A DNA stretch of 37,159 nt from Acidimicrobiia bacterium (GCA_016932695.1 JAFGCH010000094.1:1-37159); one strand, 5' to 3'; counted from the stretch's first letter, positions 15,271 through 23,866 are shown. The notes: generated by a model not told the origin, from the letters alone. A program made the numbers and translations.

Positions 15271-16329
15271 ATGTCCCGCAAGCTGGGCCTCATTGCCCTG
15301 TTGCTGGCGCTGGCGCTGATCGCCGCCGCCTGCGGCGACGACGACGCGACTACGACGAGCGCGGCGCCCACTACGACCGCGGCGCCCACTACGACCGCGG
15401 CCGGCCAGTCCACGACGACGGCCGCCGCCCTTACGGGCAGCATCGACATCTCCGGCTCCTCGACGGTCGAGCCGATCAGCGCCGGCGTGGCCGAGATGTT
15501 CAACGCCATGTACCCCGGCGTGGCCATCAAGGTCGAAGGCCCGGGCACCGGCGACGGCGCCCAGCTCTTCTGCTCCGGCCAGATCGACATCGGCGATGCC
15601 TCCCGCGCTTACAAGGATTCCGAGAAGGAACTGTGCGCCGAGAACGGCATCGAGTTCATCGAACTGGTGGTGGCCATCGACGGCCTGTCGGTGCTGACCA
15701 GCACCCAGAACGATGCCTTCGCCTGCCTGGCGACCTCCGACCTGTACGCCGTCCTCGGCCCGGAGTCGATCGGCTTTGGCTCGTGGGCGGATGCCAACGC
15801 CCTCGCCGCCGAGATCGGGGCCCCCAACGCCCCCTATCCGGATGCCGACTTGGTGATCACCGCTCCCGGTGAGGAATCGGGGACCTTCGACACCTTCGTC
15901 GAGTTCCTCATCGACGGCGTGGCCGGGGGTGAGGACTACGCCGAGACGCGGGGGGCCGAATCGGTCCGCCCGGACTACGTGGCCTCGCCCAACGACAACG
16001 TGATCATCGAGGGCGTCGCCGGCAGCCAGTACTCCCTCGGCTGGGTCGGCTACGCCTTCTACCTGGCCAACCAGGATCGGGTGAAGGCTCTGGCCATCGA
16101 CGCCGGTGAAGGCTGCGTGGCCCCGTCCGCCGAGACCATCGCCAACGGCAGCTACCCCTTCTCCCGGCCGCTCTACATCTACGTGAACAAGGCGTCGGCT
16201 GCCCGTCCCGAAGTCGCCGCCTACGTGGACCTCTACCTCTCCGAGCAGGGACTCAGCGTCATCGACCAGACCGGCTACGTCCGCCTGGCCGACTACGCCC
16301 CCACCCTGGAGGCCTGGCAGAACCGGTAA
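15271..16329 (+). CDS. pstS: Phosphate ABC transporter substrate-binding lipoprotein PstS
   Basis: The high-affinity phosphate-binding protein of the Pst importer, 352 residues. It starts at ATG 15271 with AGGAGGAACACAAGATC before it. A signal peptide ends in the lipobox ALIAAAC, so Cys21 should be lipidated; CGDDDATTTSAAPTTTAAPTTTAA follows as an extracellular linker, as in LivK. Phosphate-binding segments are ISGSSTVEPIS (about 61-71) and GEESGTFDTFVEF. The end of the protein (YVDLYLSEQGLSVIDQTGYVRL) is typical of PstS of this type. It is first in the pst cluster, directly behind a PHO box, and separated from pstC by a strong hairpin, which should make PstS more abundant than the membrane parts. 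Confidence 0.93.
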   Translation: MSRKLGLIALLLALALIAAACGDDDATTTSAAPTTTAAPTTTAAGQSTTTAAALTGSIDISGSSTVEPISAGVAEMFNAMYPGVAIKVEGPGTGDGAQLFCSGQIDIGDASRAYKDSEKELCAENGIEFIELVVAIDGLSVLTSTQNDAFACLATSDLYAVLGPESIGFGSWADANALAAEIGAPNAPYPDADLVITAPGEESGTFDTFVEFLIDGVAGGEDYAETRGAESVRPDYVASPNDNVIIEGVAGSQYSLGWVGYAFYLANQDRVKALAIDAGEGCVAPSAETIANGSYPFSRPLYIYVNKASAARPEVAAYVDLYLSEQGLSVIDQTGYVRLADYAPTLEAWQNR

Positions 16330-16375
16330 CCCCGGCACTGCCCGGAGCGATCCTCCCGATCCGCTCCTCCCCACA

Positions 16376-16409
16376 GAGACGGGGGGCCGGCCCACCGGCC
16401 CCCCGTCTC
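16376..16409 (+). terminator. Strong hairpin between pstS and pstC (attenuator)
   Basis: A perfect 15-bp GC-rich stem (16376-16390 with 16395-16409) with a CCCA loop is followed by a pyrimidine-rich tail CTCCCCCTTCTC. It lies inside the pst gene cluster and no new promoter is obvious behind it, so a partial terminator is likely. Confidence 0.65.
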
Positions 16410-16431
16410 CTCCCCCTTCTCTGCCTGGTAT

Positions 16432-16453
16432 CCGCCGGCCCGGGTGCCGGCGG
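16432..16453 (+). terminator. Second hairpin in the pstS-pstC gap
   Basis: An 8-bp perfect stem CCGCCGGC/GCCGGCGG with a 6-nt loop lies 22 nt behind the first hairpin. Another imperfect stem, GGAGCGATC/GATCCGCTCC, precedes both at about 16344-16369. The gap thus holds three stacked structures. Confidence 0.4.
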
Positions 16454-16484
16454 GACCACAGACTGCTAGAAACGGGATCGCGGC

Positions 16485-17408
16485 GTGACCACCGAAGCCC
16501 CCACCATCGATCTCACCGGCTCCCGCCCCCGGCTGCGCCGGGAGCGCCGGGTCCGGCGCCTGTTCCTCGGCGCCGCGGTGACCTCGATCCTCATCAGCCT
16601 GCTGATCGTCGGGTCCCTGGCCGGCGAAGCCTGGAGCTTCATCAGCAAGGTGGACCTCTCCAGCCTCTGGGACCTGGGCTGGTTTCCCCGCCGCGACATG
16701 TTCGACATCAAGACGGTGGTGACGGGCACCCTGCTCATCTCCTTGATCGCCATGGTGGTGGCCACCCCCCTGGGCTTGGGAGCGGCCATTTACCTCTCCG
16801 AGTACGCCCGGCCCCGGGCCCGGCGCTGGCTCAAGCCCATCCTCGAGGTCCTCGCCGGCGTCCCCAGCGTGGTGCTGGGCTACTTTGCCCTCACCTGGAT
16901 CAGCCCCAACATCGTCATGCGCCTCAACCCCCATGCCGGGGTGTTCAGCATGGCCGCTGCCGGCATCGGCGTGGGCATCCTGGTCACCCCCCTGGTCGCT
17001 TCGGTATCGGAGGACGCCATGCGGGCCGTGCCGCACGCCCTGCGTGAGGCCTCCTACGGGCTGGGGGCCAAGAAGGCCACCACGGTGACCCGGGTGGTGT
17101 TCCCCGCCGCGGCCTCCGGCATCATGGCCTCCCTGATCCTGGGCCTCTCCCGAGCCATCGGCGAGACCATGGTCGTGGCCATGGCCGCCGGGGCGGTGGG
17201 CGGTTCCCTTTTCGAACTGAACGTGTTCGAGCCCGGGCAGACCATGACCGCCGCCATGACCGCCCTGGCCATCGGCTCCGACCAGGTGGCCGGTTCCAAC
17301 AATGCCTTCCAGAGCCTCTTCTTCGTGGGCCTGTTGCTCTTCCTGATGACTCTGACCCTGAACCTGATCAGCGACCGGTTCGTGCGCAAGGTGCGGGAGA
17401 AGTACTGA
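16485..17408 (+). CDS. pstC: Phosphate ABC transporter permease PstC
   Basis: A membrane permease of the Pst importer, 307 residues with six predicted helices. It begins with a basic cytoplasmic stretch (RPRLRRERRVRRL). Family hallmarks are VVATPLGLGAAIYLSEYARPRARRWLKPILEVLAGVPSVVLGYFAL and the ATPase-contact loop AVPHALREASYGLGAKKATTVTRVVFPAAASGIMASLILGLSRAIGETMVV. The GTG start has only a weak purine stretch upstream; no better in-frame start exists because a stop lies just before it. The stop and the pstA start overlap as TGATG. Length and topology are normal for PstC. Confidence 0.92.
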   Translation: MTTEAPTIDLTGSRPRLRRERRVRRLFLGAAVTSILISLLIVGSLAGEAWSFISKVDLSSLWDLGWFPRRDMFDIKTVVTGTLLISLIAMVVATPLGLGAAIYLSEYARPRARRWLKPILEVLAGVPSVVLGYFALTWISPNIVMRLNPHAGVFSMAAAGIGVGILVTPLVASVSEDAMRAVPHALREASYGLGAKKATTVTRVVFPAAASGIMASLILGLSRAIGETMVVAMAAGAVGGSLFELNVFEPGQTMTAAMTALAIGSDQVAGSNNAFQSLFFVGLLLFLMTLTLNLISDRFVRKVREKY

Positions 17409-18355
17409 TGGCCACCCGCGCCGCCGCCCCCTCCACCACCGACCTGGTACGCCAGTCCATCCAAGGCCGACGCCTGGGCTTCGGCGATATCGCCTTCCCC
17501 GCCGCCCTGCTGCTCGCCCTGCTGCTCGCCCTGCTCTTCCTGGCCACGCTGCTGATCGACGTCTTCGTGCGCGCCTGGGATGCCTTCGCCGGCCGGGGCT
17601 TCTCAGTGGTCACCAGCCCGCTGTCGCTCAACGCCGGCACCGCCGGGCTGTGGCAGAGCATCATGGGTTCACTGGCTCTGACTGCGGTAGTGGCCGCCCT
17701 CGCCTTCCCCATCGGAGTCGGGGCCGCCATCTACCTCGAGGAGTACGCCCCGGACAACCGCTTCACCCGCTTCATCAGCACCAACATCCGCAACCTGGCC
17801 GGAGTCCCCTCGATCGTCTACGGCATTCTGGGCCTGACCATCTTCGTGCGTTTCGTGCGCGCCGTGGGAGCGGGCGGGGGCGTCTACGGCAAGAACCTGC
17901 TCGCCGGCGGCCTCACTCTGGCCGCCCTCGTGCTGCCCATCGTGATCATCACCACCGCCGAAGCCCTGCGGGCGGTGCCCTCCGCCATTCGCGAGGCCGG
18001 CTTCGGCGTGGGAGCCACCCGGTGGGAAGTCATTCGCTACCACGTGATCCCCTACGCCGCCCCGGGCATCCTCACCGGCACGGTGCTCACCCTGGCCCGG
18101 GCCTTCGGCGAGACCGCTCCTCTCCTGCTCGTGGGAGCGGCCACCGGCTTCTTCAGCATGGGCAGCGCGGGGTTCATCGACAGGGCCGTCGGGCCGTATA
18201 CCGCCCTCCCGGTGACCATCTTCTCCTGGGCCCGCCAGCCCGGGGCCGATTTCCGATCGCTGACCGCGGCCGCCATCGTGGTGTTGCTGGTGCTGCTGCT
18301 CACCGCCAACGCCGCGGCCATCATCCTGCGCAACCGTTACGAGCGGAAGTGGTGA
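17408..18355 (+). CDS. pstA: Phosphate ABC transporter permease PstA
   Basis: The second permease of the importer, 315 residues. It shows [45 protein letters not shown] and the EAA-type loop [60 protein letters not shown], both diagnostic of PstA. Hydrophobic segments predict six helices, with the first at about 28-53. The ATG overlaps the pstC stop (TGATG) and the next gene begins 1 nt after its stop, so pstCAB is tightly coupled. It forms the channel with PstC. Confidence 0.92.
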   Translation: MATRAAAPSTTDLVRQSIQGRRLGFGDIAFPAALLLALLLALLFLATLLIDVFVRAWDAFAGRGFSVVTSPLSLNAGTAGLWQSIMGSLALTAVVAALAFPIGVGAAIYLEEYAPDNRFTRFISTNIRNLAGVPSIVYGILGLTIFVRFVRAVGAGGGVYGKNLLAGGLTLAALVLPIVIITTAEALRAVPSAIREAGFGVGATRWEVIRYHVIPYAAPGILTGTVLTLARAFGETAPLLLVGAATGFFSMGSAGFIDRAVGPYTALPVTIFSWARQPGADFRSLTAAAIVVLLVLLLTANAAAIILRNRYERKW

Positions 18356-18356
18356 C

Positions 18357-19274
18357 ATGGAGCAAGCCAATTTGACCCAACCGGCCGGGCCTGCCCCCGG
18401 CGCGCCGACGCCGGATCTGCCGGTCCGCTCCGGCGGGCGTGCCGTGTCCGTGGGCGGGGTGCTGCGCAAGAACGGGCCGGGAGAGGCACCCGGCACGCAA
18501 AACAGCATCTTCGACGTCTCCGGCCTCAAGGTGTTCTACGGGTCCTTCCAAGCGGTGGCCGAGACCACTATGCAGATCCGGGAACATGAGATCACCGCCC
18601 TGATCGGACCTTCGGGATGCGGCAAGACCACCGTTCTGCGCTGCTTCAACCGCATGAACGACCTCATCGAGTCGGCCCGGGTCGAGGGCACCATCCGCTA
18701 TCACGGGGTGGACATCTACGGCGACCAGGTGGATCCCGTCGAGGTGCGCCGGCGCATCGGCATGGTCTTCCAGAAGCCCAACCCGTTCCCCAAGTCGATC
18801 TACGACAACATCGCCTTCGGGCCCCGCATCGCCGGGTTCAAGGGGAACATGGACGACCTGGTCGAGGAATCCCTGACCCGGGCCGCCCTCTGGGACGAGG
18901 TGCGGGACAAGCTCAAGGAATCGGCCTACGCACTATCGGGGGGCCAGCAGCAGCGCCTGTGCATCGCCCGGGCCATCGCCACCAGCCCCGACGTACTGCT
19001 CATGGACGAACCTTGCTCCTCGCTGGACCCCATCGCCACCTTGCGCATCGAGGAGTTGATGATCGAACTGAAGCGGGACTACTCGATCATCATCGTCACC
19101 CACAACATGCAGCAGGCAGCCCGGGTCAGCGACCGCACGGCGTTCTTCACCGTCGACGTCAAAGAGACCGGCATGCGCACCGGCCGCCTCGTAGAGTTCG
19201 ACACCACCGACGTGATCTTCACCCGGCCCCACCAGAAGCAGACCGAGGACTACATCACCGGCCGGTTCGGCTAG
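18357..19274 (+). CDS. pstB: Phosphate ABC transporter ATPase PstB, with N-terminal extension
   Basis: The ATPase that drives phosphate import, 305 residues. Walker A is GPSGCGKTT (84-92), followed by [16 protein letters not shown], a PstB hallmark, then the signature [16 protein letters not shown], Walker [14 protein letters not shown] and the switch His in VTHNMQQA. Standard PstB has about 255 residues; here some 48 Pro/Gly-rich residues precede the domain ([20 protein letters not shown]). They could be real or result from a later start; an in-frame GTG lies near residue 30. The ATG chosen is 1 nt behind the pstA stop. Confidence 0.93.
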   Translation: MEQANLTQPAGPAPGAPTPDLPVRSGGRAVSVGGVLRKNGPGEAPGTQNSIFDVSGLKVFYGSFQAVAETTMQIREHEITALIGPSGCGKTTVLRCFNRMNDLIESARVEGTIRYHGVDIYGDQVDPVEVRRRIGMVFQKPNPFPKSIYDNIAFGPRIAGFKGNMDDLVEESLTRAALWDEVRDKLKESAYALSGGQQQRLCIARAIATSPDVLLMDEPCSSLDPIATLRIEELMIELKRDYSIIIVTHNMQQAARVSDRTAFFTVDVKETGMRTGRLVEFDTTDVIFTRPHQKQTEDYITGRFG

Positions 19275-19296
19275 CCGGACCCGAGAACGAGGCGCC

Positions 19297-19989
19297 ATGA
19301 CCGACGACCGCAGTCCCCATTCCGAGATCCGCCATCGCTTCGAGACTGAGTTGGAGGAGATCAAGCGGCTCGCCGTGGGCCTGGGCTCTCTGGTGCTGGA
19401 GAATGCCGGGCGACTGAACGAGGCTCTCCTCGAAAACCGCCTCGACCTGGCGCAGCAGGTCATCGACGCCGACGACCAGGTCGATCGGGCCTACATCGAC
19501 CTGGAGCGCCGGGTCTTCCGGGTCATCGCCCTGCAGCAGCCGGTCGCGGGTGACCTGCGCTTCCTGATCTCGATCATCCGCGTGGCGCACGAGATCGAGC
19601 GCAGCGGGGACCTGGTGGTGAACTGCGCCAAAGGGATCTTGCGCCAGCACGGCTTCCATCTGAGCAACCAGATCCAGGGGGTGCTCGCCCGCCTCTGCCG
19701 GTCGGCGCTGGATCTCTTCGGCAGCAGCATCGAGAGCCTCGCAGAAATGGACCCCGAGGCCGGGCGCCGGCTCGATGAAGAAGACGACGTGGTGGACGAC
19801 CTGGTCGGCGAGTTCTACACCCTGCTGGCTACCGAGACCGAGAGCATGGACGTGGACACGGCCATCGAACTGTCCCGGGTGGGCCGCTACATGGAGCGCA
19901 TCGCCGACCACGCGGTGAATATCGGGGAGCACATCGGCTTCGCCGTCACCGGGATCTTCCCCCGCCACGGGGAGATCGACGAGGGCTAG
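19297..19989 (+). CDS. phoU: Phosphate signalling protein PhoU
   Basis: The cytoplasmic adaptor that restrains the sensor kinase and Pst importer when phosphate is plentiful, 230 residues. It is all-helical with the two repeated three-helix PhoU units. The conserved metal-binding-type motifs are DDQVDRAYIDLERRVFRVIALQQPVAGDLRFL with RVAHEIERSGDLVVNCAKGI in the first unit and LSRVGRYMERIADHAVNIGEHI in the second. The ATG is preceded by GAGGCGCC. It closes the pst cluster, 22 nt behind pstB. Its stop codon TAG shares the palindrome CTAG with the stop of convergent whiB, leaving no intergenic space for a terminator. Confidence 0.93.
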   Translation: MTDDRSPHSEIRHRFETELEEIKRLAVGLGSLVLENAGRLNEALLENRLDLAQQVIDADDQVDRAYIDLERRVFRVIALQQPVAGDLRFLISIIRVAHEIERSGDLVVNCAKGILRQHGFHLSNQIQGVLARLCRSALDLFGSSIESLAEMDPEAGRRLDEEDDVVDDLVGEFYTLLATETESMDVDTAIELSRVGRYMERIADHAVNIGEHIGFAVTGIFPRHGEIDEG

Positions 19990-20288
19990 GAGGCCCTTCT
20001 GGCCGCGGCCACCTGTCGCTCGCGACGCACCCGGCGGCGCTCCCGCTCGGAGAGGCCGCCCCATATGCCGAACTTCTCGCCGCTGCGCAGGGCGAACTCC
20101 AGACACTCGCCCCGCACCTGGCACTCCCGGCAAATGGCCTTGGCAGACCGGGTGGAAGCCCCGCGTTCGGGAAAGAACAGGTCGGCGTTGGCCCCCTTGC
20201 AGTTGGCCCGATCGTGCCAGGCGAGGTCGTCGAACGCCAGCGCGCTCCGCAGTTCCTCGAGATCGATAGCCCGGACGATGAATGACAT
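19986..20288 (-). CDS. whiB: WhiB-family iron-sulfur transcription regulator
   Basis: A 100-residue WhiB-like protein, found only in actinobacteria and their phages. The four cluster ligands are Cys30, Cys53, Cys56 and Cys62 (ANCKGAN and AICRECQVRGEC), which bind a redox-sensitive [4Fe-4S] cluster. The turn GIWGGLSERERRR and a basic tail (RRVRRERQVAAARR) follow, the latter being the DNA contact. Such proteins act by binding region 4 of the main sigma factor. The subfamily cannot be told with certainty. The ATG at 20288 sits about 21 nt behind a GATAAT -10, with only a weak AGG upstream. It is convergent with phoU. Confidence 0.93.
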   Translation of the reverse strand: MSFIVRAIDLEELRSALAFDDLAWHDRANCKGANADLFFPERGASTRSAKAICRECQVRGECLEFALRSGEKFGIWGGLSERERRRVRRERQVAAARRAS

Positions 20289-20309
20289 AGTCGTAGTTAC
20301 CTAAGTGTC

Positions 20310-20338
20310 ATTATCTCGCGCGGAGCGCGCGCAGTCAA
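20310..20338 (-). promoter_or_regulatory. Promoter of whiB
   Basis: On the minus strand TTGACT (20338-20333) and GATAAT (20315-20310) stand exactly 17 nt apart, close to the vegetative consensus and the best promoter in the window. The spacer is almost filled by the palindrome CGCGCGGAGCGCGCG (20317-20331), so a bound regulator would cover the promoter. Start of transcription is expected near 20303. Confidence 0.75.
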
Positions 20339-20378
20339 AGGGTATGTCGTTGTTCTACAAGGAACACGTCTTCACAGA

Positions 20379-20387
20379 TTGTCCACA
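20379..20387 (+). promoter_or_regulatory. Single DnaA-box-like nonamer
   Basis: TTGTCCACA matches the actinobacterial DnaA-box consensus exactly. It stands alone in the sdhB-whiB gap, so an origin is not indicated. It may be a regulatory DnaA site or chance. Confidence 0.35.
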
Positions 20388-20390
20388 CCA

Positions 20391-20405
20391 CGCGCGGTCC
20401 GCGCG
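20391..20405. promoter_or_regulatory. Palindrome resembling the one in the whiB promoter
   Basis: CGCGCGGTCCGCGCG differs from the promoter-spacer palindrome CGCGCGGAGCGCGCG in two bases; the two are 74 bp apart, about seven helical turns. Together they look like an operator pair. The regulator is unknown. Confidence 0.4.
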
Positions 20406-20411
20406 ATCCAG

Positions 20412-20429
20412 CCCGTCAGATCCGACGGG
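20412..20429 (-). terminator. Possible terminator of the sdh operon
   Basis: A 6-bp stem CCCGTC/GACGGG with a 6-nt loop lies about 75 nt behind the sdhB stop. It is the best hairpin in the gap, but short and without a T-run. Confidence 0.3.
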
Positions 20430-20503
20430 GATGGCTCCGGAGAGACGACCTGAGCCGGGCGAGGGAGCACGCCGCAACGGCGAGCGCCTGCCGCAAGCGG
20501 GGT

Positions 20504-21253
20504 TCAGGCCCCGAAGATGTCGCGGAGGATCTGCGCGGTGGTCTGACGGCCCAGCATGCCGATCGCGGTGGTCAGGGGCACGTGCTTGGGACAGACCTGG
20601 ATGCAGTTCTGGGAGTTGCCGCAGTCGGTGAGGCCGCCGTCGCCCATGATGGCGTGGAGACGGTCGGCTCGGGAGAACTTCCCGGTGGGGTGATTGTTCA
20701 TCAACAGCACCTGGGCCAGCGGAGCCGGGCCCAGGAAGTCCCGATCCGGGGCGAACATGGGGCAAGCGTCCATGCAGCAACCACACGTCATGCAGCGGCT
20801 CAACGCGTAATTGAGATCCCACTCCTGCGGCGAGATGCGGGGCGCGCCGGTGTGGACGTCCCAAGAGCCGTCGATGTCGATCCACGCTTTCACCCGGCGC
20901 AGGTTGTCGAACATCACCGAGCGGTCCACCACCAAGTCGCGAATCACCGGGAACTTCGCCAGAGGCTCGAGCACGATGGGCTGGGAGAGCGAATCGACCA
21001 GCGCCGAGCAGGCCTGCCGGGCCCGTCCGTTGATGCGCATGGAGCAGGACCCGCACTGCTCCTCCATGCAGTTGGACTCCCAGGCCGGCGGCACCACCCG
21101 CTCGCCCTGAGCGGTGATCGGGTTCTCTCGAATGGCCATCAGGGCCGAAACCACGTTGTGCCCCGCCCGGTAGGGCATGGCAAACTCCTGCCAGTAGGGA
21201 GTGCTGTCGGGGCGGTCCTGGCGGCGGATCTTGAAGCGGATGGTGTCTGCCAT
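20504..21253 (-). CDS. sdhB: Succinate dehydrogenase iron-sulfur subunit SdhB (menaquinone type)
   Basis: The electron-transfer subunit of complex II, 249 residues from ATG 21253 with GAGGGCGCC upstream; the longer track start lies inside sdhA. Three clusters are visible. Cys ligands of the [2Fe-2S] centre are in NCMEEQCGSCSMRINGRARQAC, those of the [4Fe-4S] centre in CMTCGCCMDACP, and those of the [3Fe-4S] centre in CGNSQNCIQVCPKHVPL together with the preceding elements. The form CGNSQNCIQVCPK is that of the Bacillus-type enzymes, which reduce menaquinone. It is the last gene of sdhCAB, 8 nt behind sdhA. Confidence 0.93.
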   Translation of the reverse strand: MADTIRFKIRRQDRPDSTPYWQEFAMPYRAGHNVVSALMAIRENPITAQGERVVPPAWESNCMEEQCGSCSMRINGRARQACSALVDSLSQPIVLEPLAKFPVIRDLVVDRSVMFDNLRRVKAWIDIDGSWDVHTGAPRISPQEWDLNYALSRCMTCGCCMDACPMFAPDRDFLGPAPLAQVLLMNNHPTGKFSRADRLHAIMGDGGLTDCGNSQNCIQVCPKHVPLTTAIGMLGRQTTAQILRDIFGA

Positions 21254-21261
21254 GGCGCCCT

Positions 21262-23151
21262 CTACCGGTAGTCCCGCGGTGTCTCGGGAGGCAGCACGGA
21301 GGTGTCCACGGGGTGGTACTCGATCTCCGGGCCCTCCGGCGCATAACGGGCCACCGTCGTCTTCAACCAGCGCTCGTTCTTCTCTTTCCAGCGGGTCAGG
21401 TACTCCTCCCACTCGGGGTCGCCGGGGAACTTGCCTTCGGGGATCTTCAGTTCGAACTCCGCCTTGTAGTGCGAGCCGCGGCACTCATCCCGAAGGCGGG
21501 CGCCGGCGGCGATCACCTGCCCCAGCACGATCATGTCGTGGACCTGGCGCGCGTAGGGCAACGACGAATTCACCCAGGGGCCCCGGTCGTCGAGGGAGAT
21601 GTGGCGGAAACGCTCCCGAAGCTCTTGCAGGGCACCGATGGCCTCATCCAGCGAGCGGTTGTCGCGCTCCACCCCCACCTTGTCGGTCATCACCTTGCCC
21701 AGCTCGCGGTGCAGGGCGAAGGGGTTCTCAGAGCCCTCCGAGGTCAGGATGGCGCGGTTGATCTCCTCCTGGCGATCGCGCTCCGCATCGAAGGCATTCC
21801 CCAGATCTGCCCGAGCCACGCGCGCCAGGCCTTTCACATAGGCGGCGGCCGACTCGCCGGCCACTCTCCCGCTGAAGGAAGCGCTGAGCATGGAGTTCGC
21901 CCCCAGCCGGTTGGCTCCGTGGTAAGCGCCGTCGCACTCCCCGCAGGCGAAGAGGCCGGCGATGTTGGTCTGGTGGTTGCGCGGGCTGCCGTGCTTCATG
22001 CCGCCGGTAGCCGGGTCCGCCTCCCAATCGACCCACAGCCCTCCCATGCTGTAGTGCGGGGCGGGGAAGATCTCCATGGGCACCTGGGTGGGGTCTGCTC
22101 CGGTGTAGTCCTCGTAGATCTCGATGATGGATCCCAGACGGCGGCGCACGAAGTCGGCCGGCAGATGGGTCAGGTCCAGGAAAACCCGATCCTCGCCGCG
22201 CACCCCCAGGCCCAGGTGCTTGACCACCCGCCAGATGGCGCGGGCCGCCACGTCGCGCGGGACGGTGTTGCCGTAGGTGGGATACCACTCCTCGAGGAAG
22301 TAGAAGCGCTCGTCCTCCGGGATGGAGCGGGGATCTCGCGAGTCACCCGGCAGGCGCGGCGTCCAGATGCGACCCCCTTCACCGCGAGAGGCCTCGCTCA
22401 TCAGCCGCAGCTTGTCGTCGCCGATCATCCCCGTGGGGTGATACTGGATGAACTCGCCGTTCATGAACCAGGCGCCCTGTTGATAGACGCGGCTGGCGGC
22501 GGCCCCGGTGGAGTTGGACGAGTTGGTGGACTTGCCGTAGATCAGCCCGATGCCCCCGGTGGCCAGGATGACCGCATCGGCAGGGAAGGCCTGGACCTGC
22601 TGGCTGCGCAGGTCGAGCGCGGTAATCCCGCGGCAGCGGCCTTCGGAGTCGGTGACGATGGAGAGCATCTCCCACCACTCGTGCTTCTCCACCAGGCCGC
22701 GGTCCTCGTAGCGCCGCACCTGCTCGTCCACCCCGTAGAGGAGTTGCTGGCCGGTGCTGGAACCGGCGAACGCCGTCCGCTTGTACTTGACCCCGCCGAA
22801 GAGGCGGAGGTCGAGGAGGCCCTCCGGGGTGCGGGAGAAGGTGACCCCCATGCGCTCGAAGGTGTGGATGAGCCCGGGGGCCTCCTCGCACATGGTCTTG
22901 ATGGGCGGCTGGTCCGCCAGGTACGCCCCTCCCTTGATGGTGTCCACGATGTGCTGCCAGACGCTGTCGCCCTGGCCCTTGGTGTCGAGCGCGGCGTTGA
23001 TGCCCCCCTGGGCGCAAGCCGAGTGGGAACGCTTCACCTCGAACAAGGAGAAGAGCTTCACCGGGATGCCGGCTTCGACCAGGCGCAGCGTGGCCCACAG
23101 CCCCCCAAGGCCCCCACCCACCACGATGGTCGTCGGTTTCGCCGTGCTCAT
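21262..23151 (-). CDS. sdhA: Succinate dehydrogenase flavoprotein subunit SdhA
   Basis: The catalytic subunit of complex II, 629 residues, oxidising succinate to fumarate or running in reverse. The FAD fold begins with VVGGGLGGLWA. His43 in KRSHSACAQGGINA is the usual site of covalent FAD attachment. The substrate site includes QYHPTGM and HGANRLGANSM with nearby Arg residues, and the Arg-rich stretch PEDERFYFLEEWYPTYGNTVPRDVAARAI. The order C-A-B and the sequence style (WYPTYGNTVPRDVAARAI) are those of Bacillus/actinobacterial type-B enzymes. GGGAGTGAC precedes the ATG, which is 13 nt behind sdhC. Confidence 0.93.
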   Translation of the reverse strand: MSTAKPTTIVVGGGLGGLWATLRLVEAGIPVKLFSLFEVKRSHSACAQGGINAALDTKGQGDSVWQHIVDTIKGGAYLADQPPIKTMCEEAPGLIHTFERMGVTFSRTPEGLLDLRLFGGVKYKRTAFAGSSTGQQLLYGVDEQVRRYEDRGLVEKHEWWEMLSIVTDSEGRCRGITALDLRSQQVQAFPADAVILATGGIGLIYGKSTNSSNSTGAAASRVYQQGAWFMNGEFIQYHPTGMIGDDKLRLMSEASRGEGGRIWTPRLPGDSRDPRSIPEDERFYFLEEWYPTYGNTVPRDVAARAIWRVVKHLGLGVRGEDRVFLDLTHLPADFVRRRLGSIIEIYEDYTGADPTQVPMEIFPAPHYSMGGLWVDWEADPATGGMKHGSPRNHQTNIAGLFACGECDGAYHGANRLGANSMLSASFSGRVAGESAAAYVKGLARVARADLGNAFDAERDRQEEINRAILTSEGSENPFALHRELGKVMTDKVGVERDNRSLDEAIGALQELRERFRHISLDDRGPWVNSSLPYARQVHDMIVLGQVIAAGARLRDECRGSHYKAEFELKIPEGKFPGDPEWEEYLTRWKEKNERWLKTTVARYAPEGPEIEYHPVDTSVLPPETPRDYR

Positions 23152-23164
23152 GTCACTCCCGGGC

Positions 23165-23833
23165 CTAGGTCGCGAGAAAGAAACCCAGCATGCCGTGGAT
23201 GCCGAGGGCGGTGACCACCACGAACGCCACCCCGGAGGCCACCTGCATGATCTTCTGCGCCCGGGGAGTGGTGGCCAGGCCCCAAACGATGGAGGCCGAC
23301 CACAGCCCGTTGCAGAAGTGGAAAGTGGTAAGCACCAAGCCGAGGAGATAGGGCACCAGGAAGTAGGGCTCCGACAGCAGGTTCTTCATGTGGGAGAACA
23401 TGTCCTGGCGCACGGCCTCGTTCCAGATGGCGAGGATCCGGGTGCCGATGACGTGCATCAGCAGGAAGAGCAAGACCCCCAGGCCCGAGATTCGCTGCGC
23501 CAGCCACATCCAGTTGCGGAAGTAGCCGTAGTGGGTGACGTTCTGCTTCCCCATCCAGAACACCACCAGGCCGTAGATGCCGTGGAAGAGGATGGGCAAG
23601 GCAATGAGGAAGATCTCCAACAGCCGGACGTAGTTGAGGTTCTGGATCTTCTCGACGACGTAGGTGTTGTAGTGCTCCTGCCCGAAGCGCGACTGGGAGT
23701 TCTCCCACAGGTGGAACAGGAGGAACGCTCCCACGGGGACGAGGCCCACCAGAGAGTGGACGCGCCGCAGCAGAAAGTGGGGGTTCTGCACCGAGGCGCT
23801 GGCCGCACGGCGAGACTGGCGGGTTGCCGTCAC
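23165..23833 (-). CDS. sdhC: Succinate dehydrogenase cytochrome b subunit SdhC (b558 type)
   Basis: The membrane anchor of complex II, 222 residues with five predicted helices and no separate SdhD, so this is a type-B anchor that binds two b haems. Candidate haem His residues lie in LFHLWENSQ, LFHGIYG, LMHVIGTR and TTFHFCNG, one per helix. The start is GTG at 23833 with AAGAGGAGAG directly before it; the track ORF starts far upstream in non-coding sequence. It leads the operon sdhCAB. A CATAAT -10 candidate is about 28 nt ahead. Confidence 0.9.
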   Translation of the reverse strand: MTATRQSRRAASASVQNPHFLLRRVHSLVGLVPVGAFLLFHLWENSQSRFGQEHYNTYVVEKIQNLNYVRLLEIFLIALPILFHGIYGLVVFWMGKQNVTHYGYFRNWMWLAQRISGLGVLLFLLMHVIGTRILAIWNEAVRQDMFSHMKNLLSEPYFLVPYLLGLVLTTFHFCNGLWSASIVWGLATTPRAQKIMQVASGVAFVVVTALGIHGMLGFFLAT

Positions 23834-23860
23834 CTCTCCTCTTGGTCGGGCAGGAGGCAC

Positions 23861-23866
23861 ATTATG
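23861..23866 (-). promoter_or_regulatory. Candidate -10 element of the sdh operon
   Basis: CATAAT on the minus strand, 27 nt before the sdhC start, would give a leader of about 20 nt that holds the AGAGGAG ribosome-binding site. No clear -35 is seen at 17 nt. Confidence 0.45.

Noticed and set aside
20379-20387. Replication origin suggested by a DnaA box
   Set aside because: Only one box is present, and there is no AT-rich stretch, dnaA, dnaN or gidA nearby.
21313-23214. Plus-strand ORF of 633 codons opposite sdhA
   Set aside because: Shadow of sdhA; no recognisable motif in the translation.
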